Source: Sabulicella glaciei
Lineage (GTDB): Bacteria > Pseudomonadota > Alphaproteobacteria > Acetobacterales > Acetobacteraceae
Direction of reading: 5' to 3'
Assembly (NCBI RefSeq): GCF_026183895.1
Contig: NZ_JAPFQI010000006.1
Span: forward strand, 35,592 to 99,591
DNA: 64,000 nucleotides
The notes below the pieces were generated by a model. The model had not been told where the DNA came from. It ran no database searches and saw only the letters and a program-made list of their open reading frames with translations. How positions within the stretch are numbered: the stretch's first letter is position 1; each line of letters starts with the position of its first letter. The position numbers and the translations under genes were made by a program. Positions 18,101 through 26,994 of the stretch are shown here, piece by piece.

Positions 18101-19105
18101 TCACCCCGCCTTCTTGTAGAGCCCCGTCTGGATCTCCTCGTTGAAGCAGCGCTGGTAGTACTCGGCCACCGTCGCGCGCTCCGCCTCGTCGCACTTGTTG
18201 AGGAAGGTGAGGCGGAAGGCGAAGCCCACGTCGCCGAAGATGCGCGCGTTGTCGGCCCAGGTGATGACCGTGCGCGGCGACATGACGGTGGAGATGTCGC
18301 CCGCGATGAAGCCGGCGCGGGTCAGGTCGGCCAGGGCCACCATCGCCTCCACCTGTTTGCGCATCTTGCCGTCGTTGGACGCGCCCATCTTCGCCAGCAC
18401 GATGTCCACCTCTTGCGCATGCGGCAGGTAGTTCAGCGTGCAGACGATGTTCCAGCGGTCCATCTGGCCCTGGTTGATCTGCTGCGTGCCGTGATACAGC
18501 CCCGTGGTGTCGCCGAGGCCCACCGTGTTCGCCGTGGAGAAGAGGCGGAACATCGGGTGCGGGCGGATCACCCGGTTTTGGTCGAGCAGGGTCAGCTTGC
18601 CCTCGACCTCCAGCACGCGCTGGATCACGAACATCACGTCCGGCCGGCCGGCATCGTACTCGTCGAACACGAGCGCGCAGGGATGCTGGAGCGCCCAGGG
18701 CAGGATGCCCTCGCGGAACTCCGTCACCTGCTTGCCGTCCTTCAGGACGATGGCGTCCTTGCCGATCAGGTCGATGCGGCTGATGTGGCTGTCCAGGTTC
18801 ACGCGGATGCAGGGCCAGTTCAGCCGCGCCGCCACCTGCTCGATATGGGTGGACTTGCCGGTGCCGTGGTAGCCCTGGACCATGACGCGCCGGTTGTGCG
18901 CGAAGCCCGCCAGGATGGCGAGGGTCGTGTCGCGATCGAAGCGATAGGAATTGTCCACCTCGGGCACGTGTTCCGTGCGGATGGAATAGGCGGGGACCTG
19001 CATGTCCACGTCCAAGCCGAAGGCCTCGCGGGCGCTCACCGTCGTGTCGGGCATGGAGATCGCGCCCGTCGGCTGCACCTCGGCCAGATTTGCCACCTTG
19101 TTCAT
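18101..19105 (-). CDS. cobS: Cobaltochelatase subunit CobS
   Basis: 334 residues, an MoxR-type AAA+ ATPase. GGAAG precedes the ATG at 19105, which is better than the GTG one codon earlier. Walker A GYHGTGKS is at residues 78-85 and Walker B LVFDEYD at about 145-151. Downstream, the sensor and arginine-finger regions include [13 protein letters not shown]. It hydrolyses ATP in the CobS-CobT ring that works with CobN. The name cobS follows the aerobic cobaltochelatase usage, not the cobalamin synthase called CobS in enteric bacteria. Confidence 0.95.
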   Translation of the reverse strand: MNKVANLAEVQPTGAISMPDTTVSAREAFGLDVDMQVPAYSIRTEHVPEVDNSYRFDRDTTLAILAGFAHNRRVMVQGYHGTGKSTHIEQVAARLNWPCIRVNLDSHISRIDLIGKDAIVLKDGKQVTEFREGILPWALQHPCALVFDEYDAGRPDVMFVIQRVLEVEGKLTLLDQNRVIRPHPMFRLFSTANTVGLGDTTGLYHGTQQINQGQMDRWNIVCTLNYLPHAQEVDIVLAKMGASNDGKMRKQVEAMVALADLTRAGFIAGDISTVMSPRTVITWADNARIFGDVGFAFRLTFLNKCDEAERATVAEYYQRCFNEEIQTGLYKKAG

Positions 19106-19164
19106 CACGCTTCCGCTTCGTCCGATGGGTTTCGGGAGACTCTAGGCCAGGGGCGCCGCGTGCG

Positions 19165-19743
19165 CTACCCGGCGGCCGCCCGCGGGGCTCCGTCCCCAAG
19201 CCGCTTGCGCAGGAGCGCATAGGCGCGGCTGATGTCCTTGAAGCGCTCCTCCGCCCGCTTGTCGCCCTTGTTGGCGTCCGGGTGGTGGCGCTTCGCCAGT
19301 TCCTTGTAGCGCGACTTCAGCGCGCCCGCGTCGAGCGGCCACTCGAGTTCCAGAACGCCCAGCGCGGCCCGGAGTTCCGGCGGCGCCTCCCGGCGCTGGG
19401 GCTGGGTGCGCGGCCGGGGCGTGGCGTCGCGCAGGATGCCCAGCGGGTCGCCGAGCTTGCTGAGGTCCACGTGGCCCCCGAGCCGCCCCAGCGGCCAGGT
19501 CGGGCGCTGCCAGCCCGTGTCGGAGCGGATCGCGCTCTCGATGTCGGCGCTCGGCATGCCTTTGTAGAAATCCCAGCCGGCGTTGTAGGCGCGGACGTGG
19601 TCTAGGCAGAACCACAGGTAGTCGCGCAGGTCCCGGTCGCGCGGGGCGCGGAATTCTCCTGGGAGGGAGCAGCCGGGCGCCGCGCAGGTCTCGGGCGGCG
19701 CCTTCGGGTCGCGCTGCGGCTGGAAACTGCTCCTTCGTGCCAT
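19165..19743 (-). CDS. DnaJ-domain protein next to cobS
   Basis: 192 residues from the ATG at 19743. A Cys-containing N-terminal region (CAAPGCSLPGEFRAP) and a DYLWFCLDHVRAYN stretch precede a C-terminal J domain with the HPD motif in KRHHPDANKG. This domain order, with the J domain last, is the alphaproteobacterial DnaJ relative that sits upstream of cobS-cobT and divergent from bolA. The J domain should stimulate an Hsp70; the client is unknown. Confidence 0.85.
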   Translation of the reverse strand: MARRSSFQPQRDPKAPPETCAAPGCSLPGEFRAPRDRDLRDYLWFCLDHVRAYNAGWDFYKGMPSADIESAIRSDTGWQRPTWPLGRLGGHVDLSKLGDPLGILRDATPRPRTQPQRREAPPELRAALGVLELEWPLDAGALKSRYKELAKRHHPDANKGDKRAEERFKDISRAYALLRKRLGDGAPRAAAG

Positions 19744-19808
19744 TCGGGAGGATATGGCGGGCGCGAAAGGGCTTGGCAACGGCGCGCGATGCGGGGAAAG
19801 CTGCGCCC

Positions 19809-20084
19809 ATGACGAACCGCGCCGAGCGCATCCGTTCCACCCTGGAAGCCCGTTTCTCCCCTTCGCAGATCGAGGTGGTGGACGACAGCCACCGCCATGC
19901 TGGCCATGCCGGCGCCCGGCCGGAAGGTGAGACGCATTACGGCGTCCTGCTCGTCAGCCCCGTCTTTTCCGGCATGGGGCGGGTCGACCGGTCCCGCGCG
20001 GTGCATGAGGCGCTGGCAGGGGAGTTCTCCTCCGGGCTGCATGCGCTGGCGCTGACGCTGCGCGCGCCGGAAGAGGTGGCCTGA
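19809..20084 (+). CDS. BolA family protein
   Basis: 91 residues, MTNRAERIRSTLEARFSPSQ followed by DDSHRHAGH, the central BolA motif with the invariant His, then HYGVLLVSPVFSG. BolA proteins pair with monothiol glutaredoxins in iron-sulfur and iron handling and can bind DNA. It is divergent from the dnaJ-cobS-cobT operon with about 65 bases between the starts, a gene order conserved in many alphaproteobacteria. Confidence 0.92.
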   Translation: MTNRAERIRSTLEARFSPSQIEVVDDSHRHAGHAGARPEGETHYGVLLVSPVFSGMGRVDRSRAVHEALAGEFSSGLHALALTLRAPEEVA

Positions 20085-20094
20085 AGCACCTTCA

Positions 20095-20116
20095 CGCCAG
20101 GCTGCACCGCCTGGCG
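20095..20116. terminator. Hairpin between convergent bolA and DUF2889 genes
   Basis: CGCCAGG at 20095-20101 pairs with CCTGGCG at 20110-20116 over an eight-base loop. It starts 11 bases after the bolA stop and 37 bases beyond the DUF2889 stop, so it can serve both strands. No T-run is present. Confidence 0.45.
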
Positions 20117-20152
20117 GCTTGGGAGACGCGCCCCAGCAAGGGCCAGGTCGGC

Positions 20153-20716
20153 CTATTCGCTCCACTCCGGCCATTTCCGGCGCACGACGGGGCTGTTCGG
20201 CGCATAGGCATGGCAGGTGCCAAGCAGGGCGGGGCGCCGCCGCGGAGCGCCCGCTTCCTCGGCCCCGCGCTGTTCCTGCTGGCGGCGATGCCGGATGGGC
20301 CACATGGTCTGGAAGGCGACGGTCGCCATCTGGGCCAGCACCTCGCGCAGGTGGGTGCAGCCTTGCACGCCGCCCACGACCTCGTTCACCGCGCGGTTGA
20401 AGCCGGGTCCGATGGACAGGCCGGCGAGCTTGCGGAAATTGGGCGTGGCGCCGGGGCAGATATCGAAGGGGGAATGGTCCGTCACCGCCTCGCACTCGGT
20501 GATCACCATGTCGGTGTTGATCGTCATGCGGACCCACATGCCGTGCAGCGCCTCCCCCGGATTGACCTGGCCGCGATGCTCCGACGGGAAGCCGTAGGTC
20601 TTGGTGTCGGTGAGGTGGGCCTCGATGTCCACCAGCCCGTCCTCCCGAAGAAAGCCGCGCAAGGCGATGTCGCGGAGGTGATGAAGCTGCCGGGGGGCGG
20701 GGGCGGAAAGGGGCAT
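20153..20716 (-). CDS. DUF2889 domain protein
   Basis: 187 residues starting MPLSAPAPRQLHHLRDIALR. The pattern HLTDTKTYGF, EALHGMWVRMTIN, MVITECEAVTD and CTHLREVLAQMA matches DUF2889, a family seen widely in proteobacteria with no proven biochemical role. Two Cys (in DICPGA and VQGCTHL) and several His are conserved in the family. The C-terminus is Arg- and Gln-rich. It is divergent from secB; no operon partner is apparent. Confidence 0.8.
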   Translation of the reverse strand: MPLSAPAPRQLHHLRDIALRGFLREDGLVDIEAHLTDTKTYGFPSEHRGQVNPGEALHGMWVRMTINTDMVITECEAVTDHSPFDICPGATPNFRKLAGLSIGPGFNRAVNEVVGGVQGCTHLREVLAQMATVAFQTMWPIRHRRQQEQRGAEEAGAPRRRPALLGTCHAYAPNSPVVRRKWPEWSE

Positions 20717-20841
20717 GGGGAAATCCTATTCCCTCCCTGCGGCGCGGCAATCCCCGGCTGATGCGGGGGTGACCCCCGGGGATGGCCCGCCGCCCCGCCC
20801 CATGCTAGCGCCCGGCCGACCCATCGCTGGAAGGCGCACCC

Positions 20842-21327
20842 ATGTCCGAGCCCATCAACCTTCCCCCGCAGAACGGCCCCGACGCCCAGCAGCAGCCGCC
20901 CCTGCTGCTGAACATCCAGTTCACCAAGGACCTGTCCTTCGAGGTGCCGGGCGCCCCCGAGATCTACGCCACGCTGCGCGAGCAGCCGCGCATCGACCTG
21001 GCGCTGGACGTGCAGGCTCGCCCCATCCAGGAGGGCCAGAACGTCTTCGAGGTGGCGCTGGTGATCCGCGCCGATGCCAAGACGGGCGAAGGCACCCAAT
21101 GCTTCATCGCCGAACTCACCTATTGCGGCATCTTCACCGTGAACGTGGCGCAGGAGCATCTGGAGCCGGTTCTGCTGGTGGAATGCCCGCGCCTGCTCTT
21201 CCCCTTCGCGCGCAACATCCTGGCCGAGGTGACGCGCGAAGGTGGGTTCCCGCCCGTGCTGCTCAACCCGATTGACTTCGTCCAGCTGTGGCAGAGCCGC
21301 CGTGGCCAGACTTCTGGGACGGCCTGA
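20842..21327 (+). CDS. secB: Protein-export chaperone SecB
   Basis: 161 residues. After a Pro- and Gln-rich lead, the core begins LNIQFTKDLSFEVPGAPEIY and continues with VARPIQ-like and LTYCGIFTV segments, all typical of alphaproteobacterial SecB. The conserved LLFPFARNILAEVTREGGFP block is present. The tetramer holds preproteins unfolded and hands them to SecA. The last residues are short and variable, as usual. It is a single-gene unit. Confidence 0.95.
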   Translation: MSEPINLPPQNGPDAQQQPPLLLNIQFTKDLSFEVPGAPEIYATLREQPRIDLALDVQARPIQEGQNVFEVALVIRADAKTGEGTQCFIAELTYCGIFTVNVAQEHLEPVLLVECPRLLFPFARNILAEVTREGGFPPVLLNPIDFVQLWQSRRGQTSGTA

Positions 21328-21389
21328 GGTTGTAGTCCAGGGAAAAGATTCACCCCTGACTTGCAACTTGGGGTTGGCGACGGCAGTAT

Positions 21390-21417
21390 CCGTAAAGGCT
21401 TAACAAAGGCTTTACGG
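21390..21417. promoter_or_regulatory. Inverted repeat directly upstream of glycan cluster
   Basis: CCGTAAAG at 21390-21397 and CTTTACGG at 21410-21417 form an exact 8-base inverted repeat with a 12-base spacer, ending four bases before the ATG of the first cluster gene. It is AT-richer than its surroundings. It could be an operator or a hairpin that covers the ribosome binding region. Confidence 0.4.
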
Positions 21418-21421
21418 CTCG

Positions 21422-22615
21422 ATGCCAACCCCGTCGCCGCTCCCTCTGGGCGCCGCCATCCTGCCGTTCCGGCGGGACGAGGCAGCGGCGACACCGCTAC
21501 TCCTTTCCCCGCCGCTCCTGACCGGCGAGGAGGAGACGCAATTCGCCCGGCTGCTCCAGTCGGGCTGGCTCGCCCCGGCCGGGCCCACCCTGGCTGCCTT
21601 CGAGGCAGCGGTGGGCGAGGCGGCGGGGTTTCCGCACGTCCTCGCCACCGGATCCGCCACCGCCGCGCTGCTGCTGGCCTATCGCCTGCTGGGCGTCGGT
21701 CCGGGGGACGAGGTCTGGACTAGCAGCCTCACCTTCATCGCCACGATCGCGCCGGCCGTGCAGATGGGCGCCACGCCGCGCTTCCTGGACGTGTCGCCGG
21801 AATCCTGGACGCTCGACCCTGCCCTGCTGGCGGAGGAGCTGGCAGCGGCGGCGCAGCGCGGGCGCCTGCCGCGCGTCGTCGTTTCCGTGGATCTCTACGG
21901 CCAGCCCGCCGACATCCCGGCACTGCGCGCGGCCTGCGACCGCTGGGGCGTGCCGCTCGTCTCCGACAGCGCCTGCGCGCTGGGGGCCACCCAGCATGGC
22001 CGCCCGGCCGGGCAGGGGGCCTGCCTCGCCGTCACCTCCTTCAACGGCAACAAGATCGTCACCGCGGGCGGGGGCGGCGCGCTGCTGGCCGATGAGGCGG
22101 CGCCCATCGCCCGCGCCCGCCACCTTGCCACCCAGGCCCGCGACCCGGCGCCGCATTACGAGCACACCGAAGCGGGGTTCAACCTCGTGATGAGTGCGGT
22201 CCTGGCCGCGGTCGGGCTCGCCCAGCTTCCGGCGCTGGAGCGGCGCGTCCTGGCGCGGCGACGCCTGTTCGATCGCTACGCCGCGGCGCTCGGCGCCCTG
22301 CCGGGCCTGTCCTTCATGCCGGAGCCGGGCTGGGCGCGCTCCACGCGCTGGCTCTCGGCCATGCTGGTCGAGCCCCGGCGCTTCGGTGCGGATCGCGAGG
22401 CGCTGCGCCGTGCCCTGCTGGCCGAGGGCATCGAAAGCCGCCCGGTCTGGAAGCCGCTGCACCTCCAGCCCGCCTTCCACCACGCCCCCTTCGCCGGCGG
22501 CGCCGTGGCCGCCGCCTTGTTCGAGCGCGGCCTCTGCCTGCCCTCCGGCAGCGGCATGGGCGCGGCCGAGCAGGACCGGGTCATCGCCGCGGTCGCGGGC
22601 CTCGCCCGCGCATGA
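21422..22615 (+). CDS. DegT/DnrJ/EryC1 sugar aminotransferase (LegC/PglE-like)
   Basis: 397 residues. A PLP aminotransferase fold type I of the sugar-aminotransferase group: GSATAALLLAYRLLGVGPGDEVW near residues 75-97, the SDSACALGA Asp region, and the catalytic Lys in SFNGNKIVTAGGGG. The GNKI plus triple-Gly pattern is shared with LegC and PglE, which aminate the C4 keto group of UDP-4-keto-6-deoxy sugars. That fits the CapD/FlaA1-type dehydratase four genes on. The stop overlaps the next ATG by four bases. Confidence 0.87.
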   Translation: MPTPSPLPLGAAILPFRRDEAAATPLLLSPPLLTGEEETQFARLLQSGWLAPAGPTLAAFEAAVGEAAGFPHVLATGSATAALLLAYRLLGVGPGDEVWTSSLTFIATIAPAVQMGATPRFLDVSPESWTLDPALLAEELAAAAQRGRLPRVVVSVDLYGQPADIPALRAACDRWGVPLVSDSACALGATQHGRPAGQGACLAVTSFNGNKIVTAGGGGALLADEAAPIARARHLATQARDPAPHYEHTEAGFNLVMSAVLAAVGLAQLPALERRVLARRRLFDRYAAALGALPGLSFMPEPGWARSTRWLSAMLVEPRRFGADREALRRALLAEGIESRPVWKPLHLQPAFHHAPFAGGAVAAALFERGLCLPSGSGMGAAEQDRVIAAVAGLARA

Positions 22616-23850
22616 GTCGCATCCTCTACCTGCACCAGCATTTCTCGACGCCCGATGGCGGGACGGCCACCCGCAGCTACGCCCACGCCCGCGCCCTAGC
22701 GCGGGCGGGCCACGAGGTGACGGTGGCGACTGGGCGCTACGCCGGCGCGGAGACGGGCCTGTCCGGGCCCTTCCGCCTCAGCCGGCGCGACGGGGAGGTG
22801 GCGGGGTTCCGCGTGGTGGAATGGGACATCCCCTATGAGGGCGGGATGAGCCTCGGCGCCCGCGCCCTAGCCTTCGCGCGCTACGCGTTGCGCGCCCTGC
22901 CGCCCGCCCTTTCGGGCCACGACCTCGTCATCGCCTCATCTACCCCGCTTTCCGTCGCGGTGCCCGCCCTCCTGGCGAAGCGGCTGCGCGGGACGCCCTT
23001 CCTGTTCGAGATGCGCGACCCCTGGCCGGAACTGCCCCGCGCCCTGGGCCTGCGCAACCGGCCCATCCTCGCCGCGATGGAGGCGTTGGCCGGCGCCGCC
23101 TGCCGCGAGGCTTCCGGCGTGGTGGCGCTGTCCGAGGGCATGGCGGAGCTGGCGCGCGCCCGTGGCGCCCGGCGGGTGGAGGTGATCGGCCAGGGCTGCG
23201 ACCTCGACCTGTTCGGGCCGCACATCCCGGCCTGGCGCCCGGAGGAGGCGGCGAGCCACGAGGCGCTGGCGGTCTATGCCGGGGCGCATGGCAATTCCAA
23301 CGGGCTGGGCCTCCTGCTGGAAGCGGCGGCGCGGCTGCGCGCGGCTGGGGAGGCGCGGGTCCGCATCGTCCTGGTGGGGCAGGGCCCGGCCAAGCCCGCC
23401 CTGATGCGCGAGGCGCTGCGGCGTGGCCTCCGCAACGTGTCCTTCCTCCCGCCCTTGCCCAAGCGCGAACTCGCCAGGCTACTGGCGGGCAGCCAGATCG
23501 GCCTGCTCTGCCTCGCCCCCGTGGGGGAATTCGCGGAGTGGACCGCACCCAACAAGCTGATGGATTTCCTGGCCGCCGGGCTGCCCGTCCTTTCCAACCT
23601 CCCGGGCGCCGCTGCGCGTCTGCTGGAGGAAGGGGAGTGCGGCGTCACGGTGGATCCCCGCGACGCCGAGGCGCTGGCGGCCGCGCTGGTCCGCATGGCG
23701 GCGCGCCCCGCCGAGCGCCTCAAGATGGCCCGGGCGGCGCGCGACATGGCGCAGCGCCGCCTCGACCGGCGCCTCCTGGCCGCGCGCTTCGTCGCGGCGG
23801 CGGAGACGGCGCTGGGCGCTCCGCCCCGCGCCTTCGAGGCCACCGCGTGA
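22612..23850 (+). CDS. Glycosyltransferase family 4 (WbuB-like)
   Basis: 412 residues of GT-B fold. The N-terminus ILYLHQHFSTPDGGTATR is the typical start of WbuB/FnlA-type GT4 enzymes. The C-terminal domain holds LVGQGPAKPAL, SFLPPLPKREL and the donor-binding TAPNKLMDFLAAGLPVL, with Lys and Glu-equivalent positions. It likely transfers an amino sugar onto a lipid-linked acceptor at the cytoplasmic membrane face. It overlaps the aminotransferase by ATGA and the next frame by GTGA. Confidence 0.88.
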   Translation: MSRILYLHQHFSTPDGGTATRSYAHARALARAGHEVTVATGRYAGAETGLSGPFRLSRRDGEVAGFRVVEWDIPYEGGMSLGARALAFARYALRALPPALSGHDLVIASSTPLSVAVPALLAKRLRGTPFLFEMRDPWPELPRALGLRNRPILAAMEALAGAACREASGVVALSEGMAELARARGARRVEVIGQGCDLDLFGPHIPAWRPEEAASHEALAVYAGAHGNSNGLGLLLEAAARLRAAGEARVRIVLVGQGPAKPALMREALRRGLRNVSFLPPLPKRELARLLAGSQIGLLCLAPVGEFAEWTAPNKLMDFLAAGLPVLSNLPGAAARLLEEGECGVTVDPRDAEALAAALVRMAARPAERLKMARAARDMAQRRLDRRLLAARFVAAAETALGAPPRAFEATA

Positions 23851-24981
23851 TCCTTCTGCTTTCGGCGGTCCATCCGCCGGATGACCTGCGGGTGGTGCGC
23901 AAGGAAGGCGCTGCCCTGGCAAGCGAAGGCTGGCGCGTCCGCCACCTCGCGCCGCACGGGGCCGCCCCCGCCACCCTGGGCGGGGTGGAGATCGAAACGC
24001 TGGCGCCCGGCCTTGGCCGGCGGGCCCGCTGGTGGCCGCTGCTGCGCCGCGCACTGGCGCTCCGCCCCGCGGTCCTCCACGCGTCCGAGCCCGATGCCTG
24101 GGCGATCGCGCTCCTGGCCGGGCGCCTCCTCGGCGCGCGTGGTGCTGGACGTGCACGAGCACTACCCGTCGCGCCTCGACGGGCGGCTCCCCGCCGCGCT
24201 GCGCCCCCTTGGGCGTGCCGCGCTGCGCCTGCTCCTGGCGCTGATGGGCCGCATGGCCGATGCGGTGGTGGTGGCGAAGGACGGGCTGGAGGCGGATTTC
24301 CCCGGCGCGCGCTGCGTCCCGGCGCGCAACCGCGCCGTCGTCCCGCCGGGGCTGCGCCCGCGTGAGCACCAAGATGGGCCGCTCACCCTGCTGCACCTGG
24401 GCGCCATCACCCGGGCGCGGGGCTGGCCGCAGATGCTCGCCGCCCTGACCCTGCTGCCGCCGGACACGCGGCTCCTCGTCATCGGCCGCTTCGGTGATGG
24501 CAGCGAGGCGGCCTTCCGGGCCGAGGCCGCGCGGCTGGGCATCGGGGCGCGGGTGGAAGTGGCGCCCTGGATGCCGCGCGAGGCGGCGCTGGCCCGCGCG
24601 GCCGCGGAAGCCGACGTGAACCTCGTACTGTTCCAGCCGGGCGAGGAGAATCACCGCCTCGCCCTGCCGCACAAGCTGTTTGACGGCATGGCGGCGGGGC
24701 TGCCCGCCGTGGTGCCGGGCTTCGCAGCCGACGTGGCGCGCATCGCGCGATCCTCGGGTTCCGGCATCGCGGCCGATTCCGCCGATCCCGCCAGCATTGC
24801 CGCCGCCGTGCTCTCCCTCGCCGATCCTGGCAAACGCGCGGCAATGGGCGCGGCCGGGCGGCGCGCGGCGGAAGGGGAATGGGGCTGGGCGCCGGAGGCC
24901 GCGCGCCTAGCCGCCCTGTATCGCGACCTGCTCGCGCCCCGCGCGCGAGCCGGTAGGAGGGCGGCGGAAGCCGCGCTATAG
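23847..24981 (+). pseudogene. Glycosyltransferase with internal frameshift
   Basis: A GTG at 23847 overlaps the previous stop and starts a frame reading LLLSAVHPPDDLRVVRKEG up to about 24140. From there the protein continues in the +1 frame as VVLDVHEHYPSRLDG to the stop at 24979-24981. Together they form one complete GT-B glycosyltransferase of about 377 residues, with late motifs LHLGAITRARG and LPHKLFDGMAAGLP. The region 24130-24145 (alternating GC plus GTGGTG) has one base too many. Either this is a sequencing error or the gene is broken or read by slippage. Confidence 0.8.
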
Positions 24982-24987
24982 GGGCGC

Positions 24988-26925
24988 ATGGCGCGCACCG
25001 CCCCGGCCCGCATCCTGCTGAACCTGTCCCTCGACGCCACTCTGGCGGCGCTGGCGCTGCCGCTCGCGCTTTGGCTCGCCGCGCCCGGGGCCTGGCCGCC
25101 CGGCCTGGTGTGGTGGGCGGTGGGGCTGCCGCTGGCGGTCTTCGCGACGGTCCTGCCTGGATGGGCGCTGGGCCTGCCCAAGCAATACTGGCGCTATGCC
25201 GGGCTTCCCGACCTCCTGGCGCTGATGGGCGCGGCGGCGATCTCGGCCGGGCTGTTTTCCGCCGGGCTGCGCCTGGGCGGGCTGTGGTTCTCGCCCAACG
25301 GCGCCTATCCGCTGATCCACGCCATGGTGCTGGGCGCGCTGCTCGGCATTCCGCGCCTGACCGGGCGCTTGCAGACGCTGCGCCGGGGGTCGGAGGAAGC
25401 GGGGCAGCAACCCGTCCTCGTGGTGGGCGGGGTGGATCAGGCCGACCTCTTCATCCGTGCCCTGCGCCGGGAGCGCCGGCCCTCCTGGCGCGTCCAGGGC
25501 ATCCTGGCCCGCCGGTCCCGCCAGTCCGGCCGCCGCATCCAGGGCCACCCCATCCTCGGCACGATCGAGGAGGCCGATGCGGTGCTGGACGCGCTGCGCG
25601 CCGAGGGGCAGCTGCCCTCCGCGATCGTCCTCGCCTCGCCCGACCTGTCCGGCCCGGGGCTGGAGGCGCTGCTGGACGCCGCCGACCACCACGGCGTGCC
25701 GGTGCGCCGCGCCCCGCAGCCCACCGCCCTCGGCCACGCCGCGCGCAGCACCGGCGACGCGCCGCGCATGGACCTGCGCCCCGTTTCCATTGAGGAGCTG
25801 CTCGACCGCCCGCAGGTGCCGCTGGACCGCGAGGGCATGGCGCGGCTGGTGCAGGGCAGGCGCGTGCTGGTCACCGGCGCGGGCGGCACGATCGGCGGCG
25901 AGCTGGCGCGGCAGGTGGCGGCGCTCGGCCCCGCCCTGCTCATCCTGCTCGATCACGGCGAATACGTCCTATACGAGATCGACCTTGAGCTGTCCGAGCG
26001 TCACCCGGGCGTCCACCGCCGCGCGGTGCTGGCCGACATCCGCGACGCCGCGCGCATGCGCCGCCTCATGGAGGAGATCCAGCCCGAGCTGGTCTTCCAC
26101 GCCGCCGCGCTGAAGCACGTCCCGATGGTGGAGGGCGACCCGATGGAAGGGCTGCTCACCAACAGCGAGGGCACGCGCGTCGTGGCCGACGCCGCCCGCG
26201 CCGCCGGCTGCTCGCTCATGGTGTTCATCTCCACCGACAAGGCGGTGAACCCGACCAGCGTCATGGGCGCCTCCAAGCGCCTTGCCGAGATGTACTGCCA
26301 GGCCATGGACCGCGAGGCGCGGGCCACCGGGCGCGGCATGCGCTGCGTCACGGTGCGCTTCGGCAACGTGCTCGGCTCCACCGGCTCCGTCGTGCCGCTT
26401 TTCCGGCGGCAGCTGGAGCGCGGCGGGCCGCTCACCGTCACCCATCCCGACATGCGCCGCTACTTCATGACGGTGCGCGAGGCGGTGGGGCTGGTGCTGC
26501 AGGCGGCGGTGGTGGGCGCGGCCGACCGGCAGGACACGCCGCCCGAGCTGCGCGAGGGCGGGATCTTCGTGCTCGACATGGGCAACCCGGTGAAGATCGT
26601 GGACCTCGCGCGGCGCATGATCCGCCTCGCCGGGCTGCGACCGGAGCAGGACGTGGAGATCCGCTTCACCGGGCTGCGCCCCGGCGAGAAGCTGTTCGAG
26701 GAAATGTTCCACGGGCAGGAGCCGCCGCGCCCGACGCATTTCCCGGGCCTGCTGGTCGCCACGCCGCGCACCGCCGACGCCGCCCTGGTCAGCCGCGCAC
26801 TGGACGAGGTGGCGGCCGCCGCGCGGGGCGGGCACAGCAAGTTGGCCCTGGCCCAGCTTTCGCGGCTGGTGCCCGAGTTCGCGCACATGACCGACCCGTC
26901 CGCCGTCGGTTTGAGCAAGCCGTAA
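24988..26925 (+). CDS. CapD/FlaA1/WbpM-type UDP-sugar 4,6-dehydratase
   Basis: 645 residues. Four N-terminal membrane helices (to about residue 120) precede a cytoplasmic CoA-binding-like domain and an extended SDR domain. Its NAD motif is TGAGGTIGGE near residue 296, then STDKAVNPTSVMGASKRLAE, where Met replaces the usual catalytic Tyr as in the long-chain FlaA1 relatives. FGNVLGSTGSVVP follows. Relatives convert UDP-GlcNAc to its 4-keto-6-deoxy form. The product would feed the two aminotransferases on either side. Confidence 0.9.
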   Translation: MARTAPARILLNLSLDATLAALALPLALWLAAPGAWPPGLVWWAVGLPLAVFATVLPGWALGLPKQYWRYAGLPDLLALMGAAAISAGLFSAGLRLGGLWFSPNGAYPLIHAMVLGALLGIPRLTGRLQTLRRGSEEAGQQPVLVVGGVDQADLFIRALRRERRPSWRVQGILARRSRQSGRRIQGHPILGTIEEADAVLDALRAEGQLPSAIVLASPDLSGPGLEALLDAADHHGVPVRRAPQPTALGHAARSTGDAPRMDLRPVSIEELLDRPQVPLDREGMARLVQGRRVLVTGAGGTIGGELARQVAALGPALLILLDHGEYVLYEIDLELSERHPGVHRRAVLADIRDAARMRRLMEEIQPELVFHAAALKHVPMVEGDPMEGLLTNSEGTRVVADAARAAGCSLMVFISTDKAVNPTSVMGASKRLAEMYCQAMDREARATGRGMRCVTVRFGNVLGSTGSVVPLFRRQLERGGPLTVTHPDMRRYFMTVREAVGLVLQAAVVGAADRQDTPPELREGGIFVLDMGNPVKIVDLARRMIRLAGLRPEQDVEIRFTGLRPGEKLFEEMFHGQEPPRPTHFPGLLVATPRTADAALVSRALDEVAAAARGGHSKLALAQLSRLVPEFAHMTDPSAVGLSKP

Positions 26926-26927
26926 AT

Positions 26928-26950
26928 CCCCGTCACACCTCGTGACGGGG
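26928..26950. terminator. Strong hairpin after the dehydratase gene
   Basis: CCCCGTCAC (26928-26936) pairs exactly with GTGACGGGG (26942-26950) over loop ACCTC, two bases after the stop codon. It has no T-tract. It lies 45 bases before the next ATG and may reduce read-through into the second aminotransferase gene. Confidence 0.55.
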
Positions 26951-26994
26951 GGTGGGACTTGATTGCCCCCGGCAGAGGCCGCAGGAAGCGCGCC

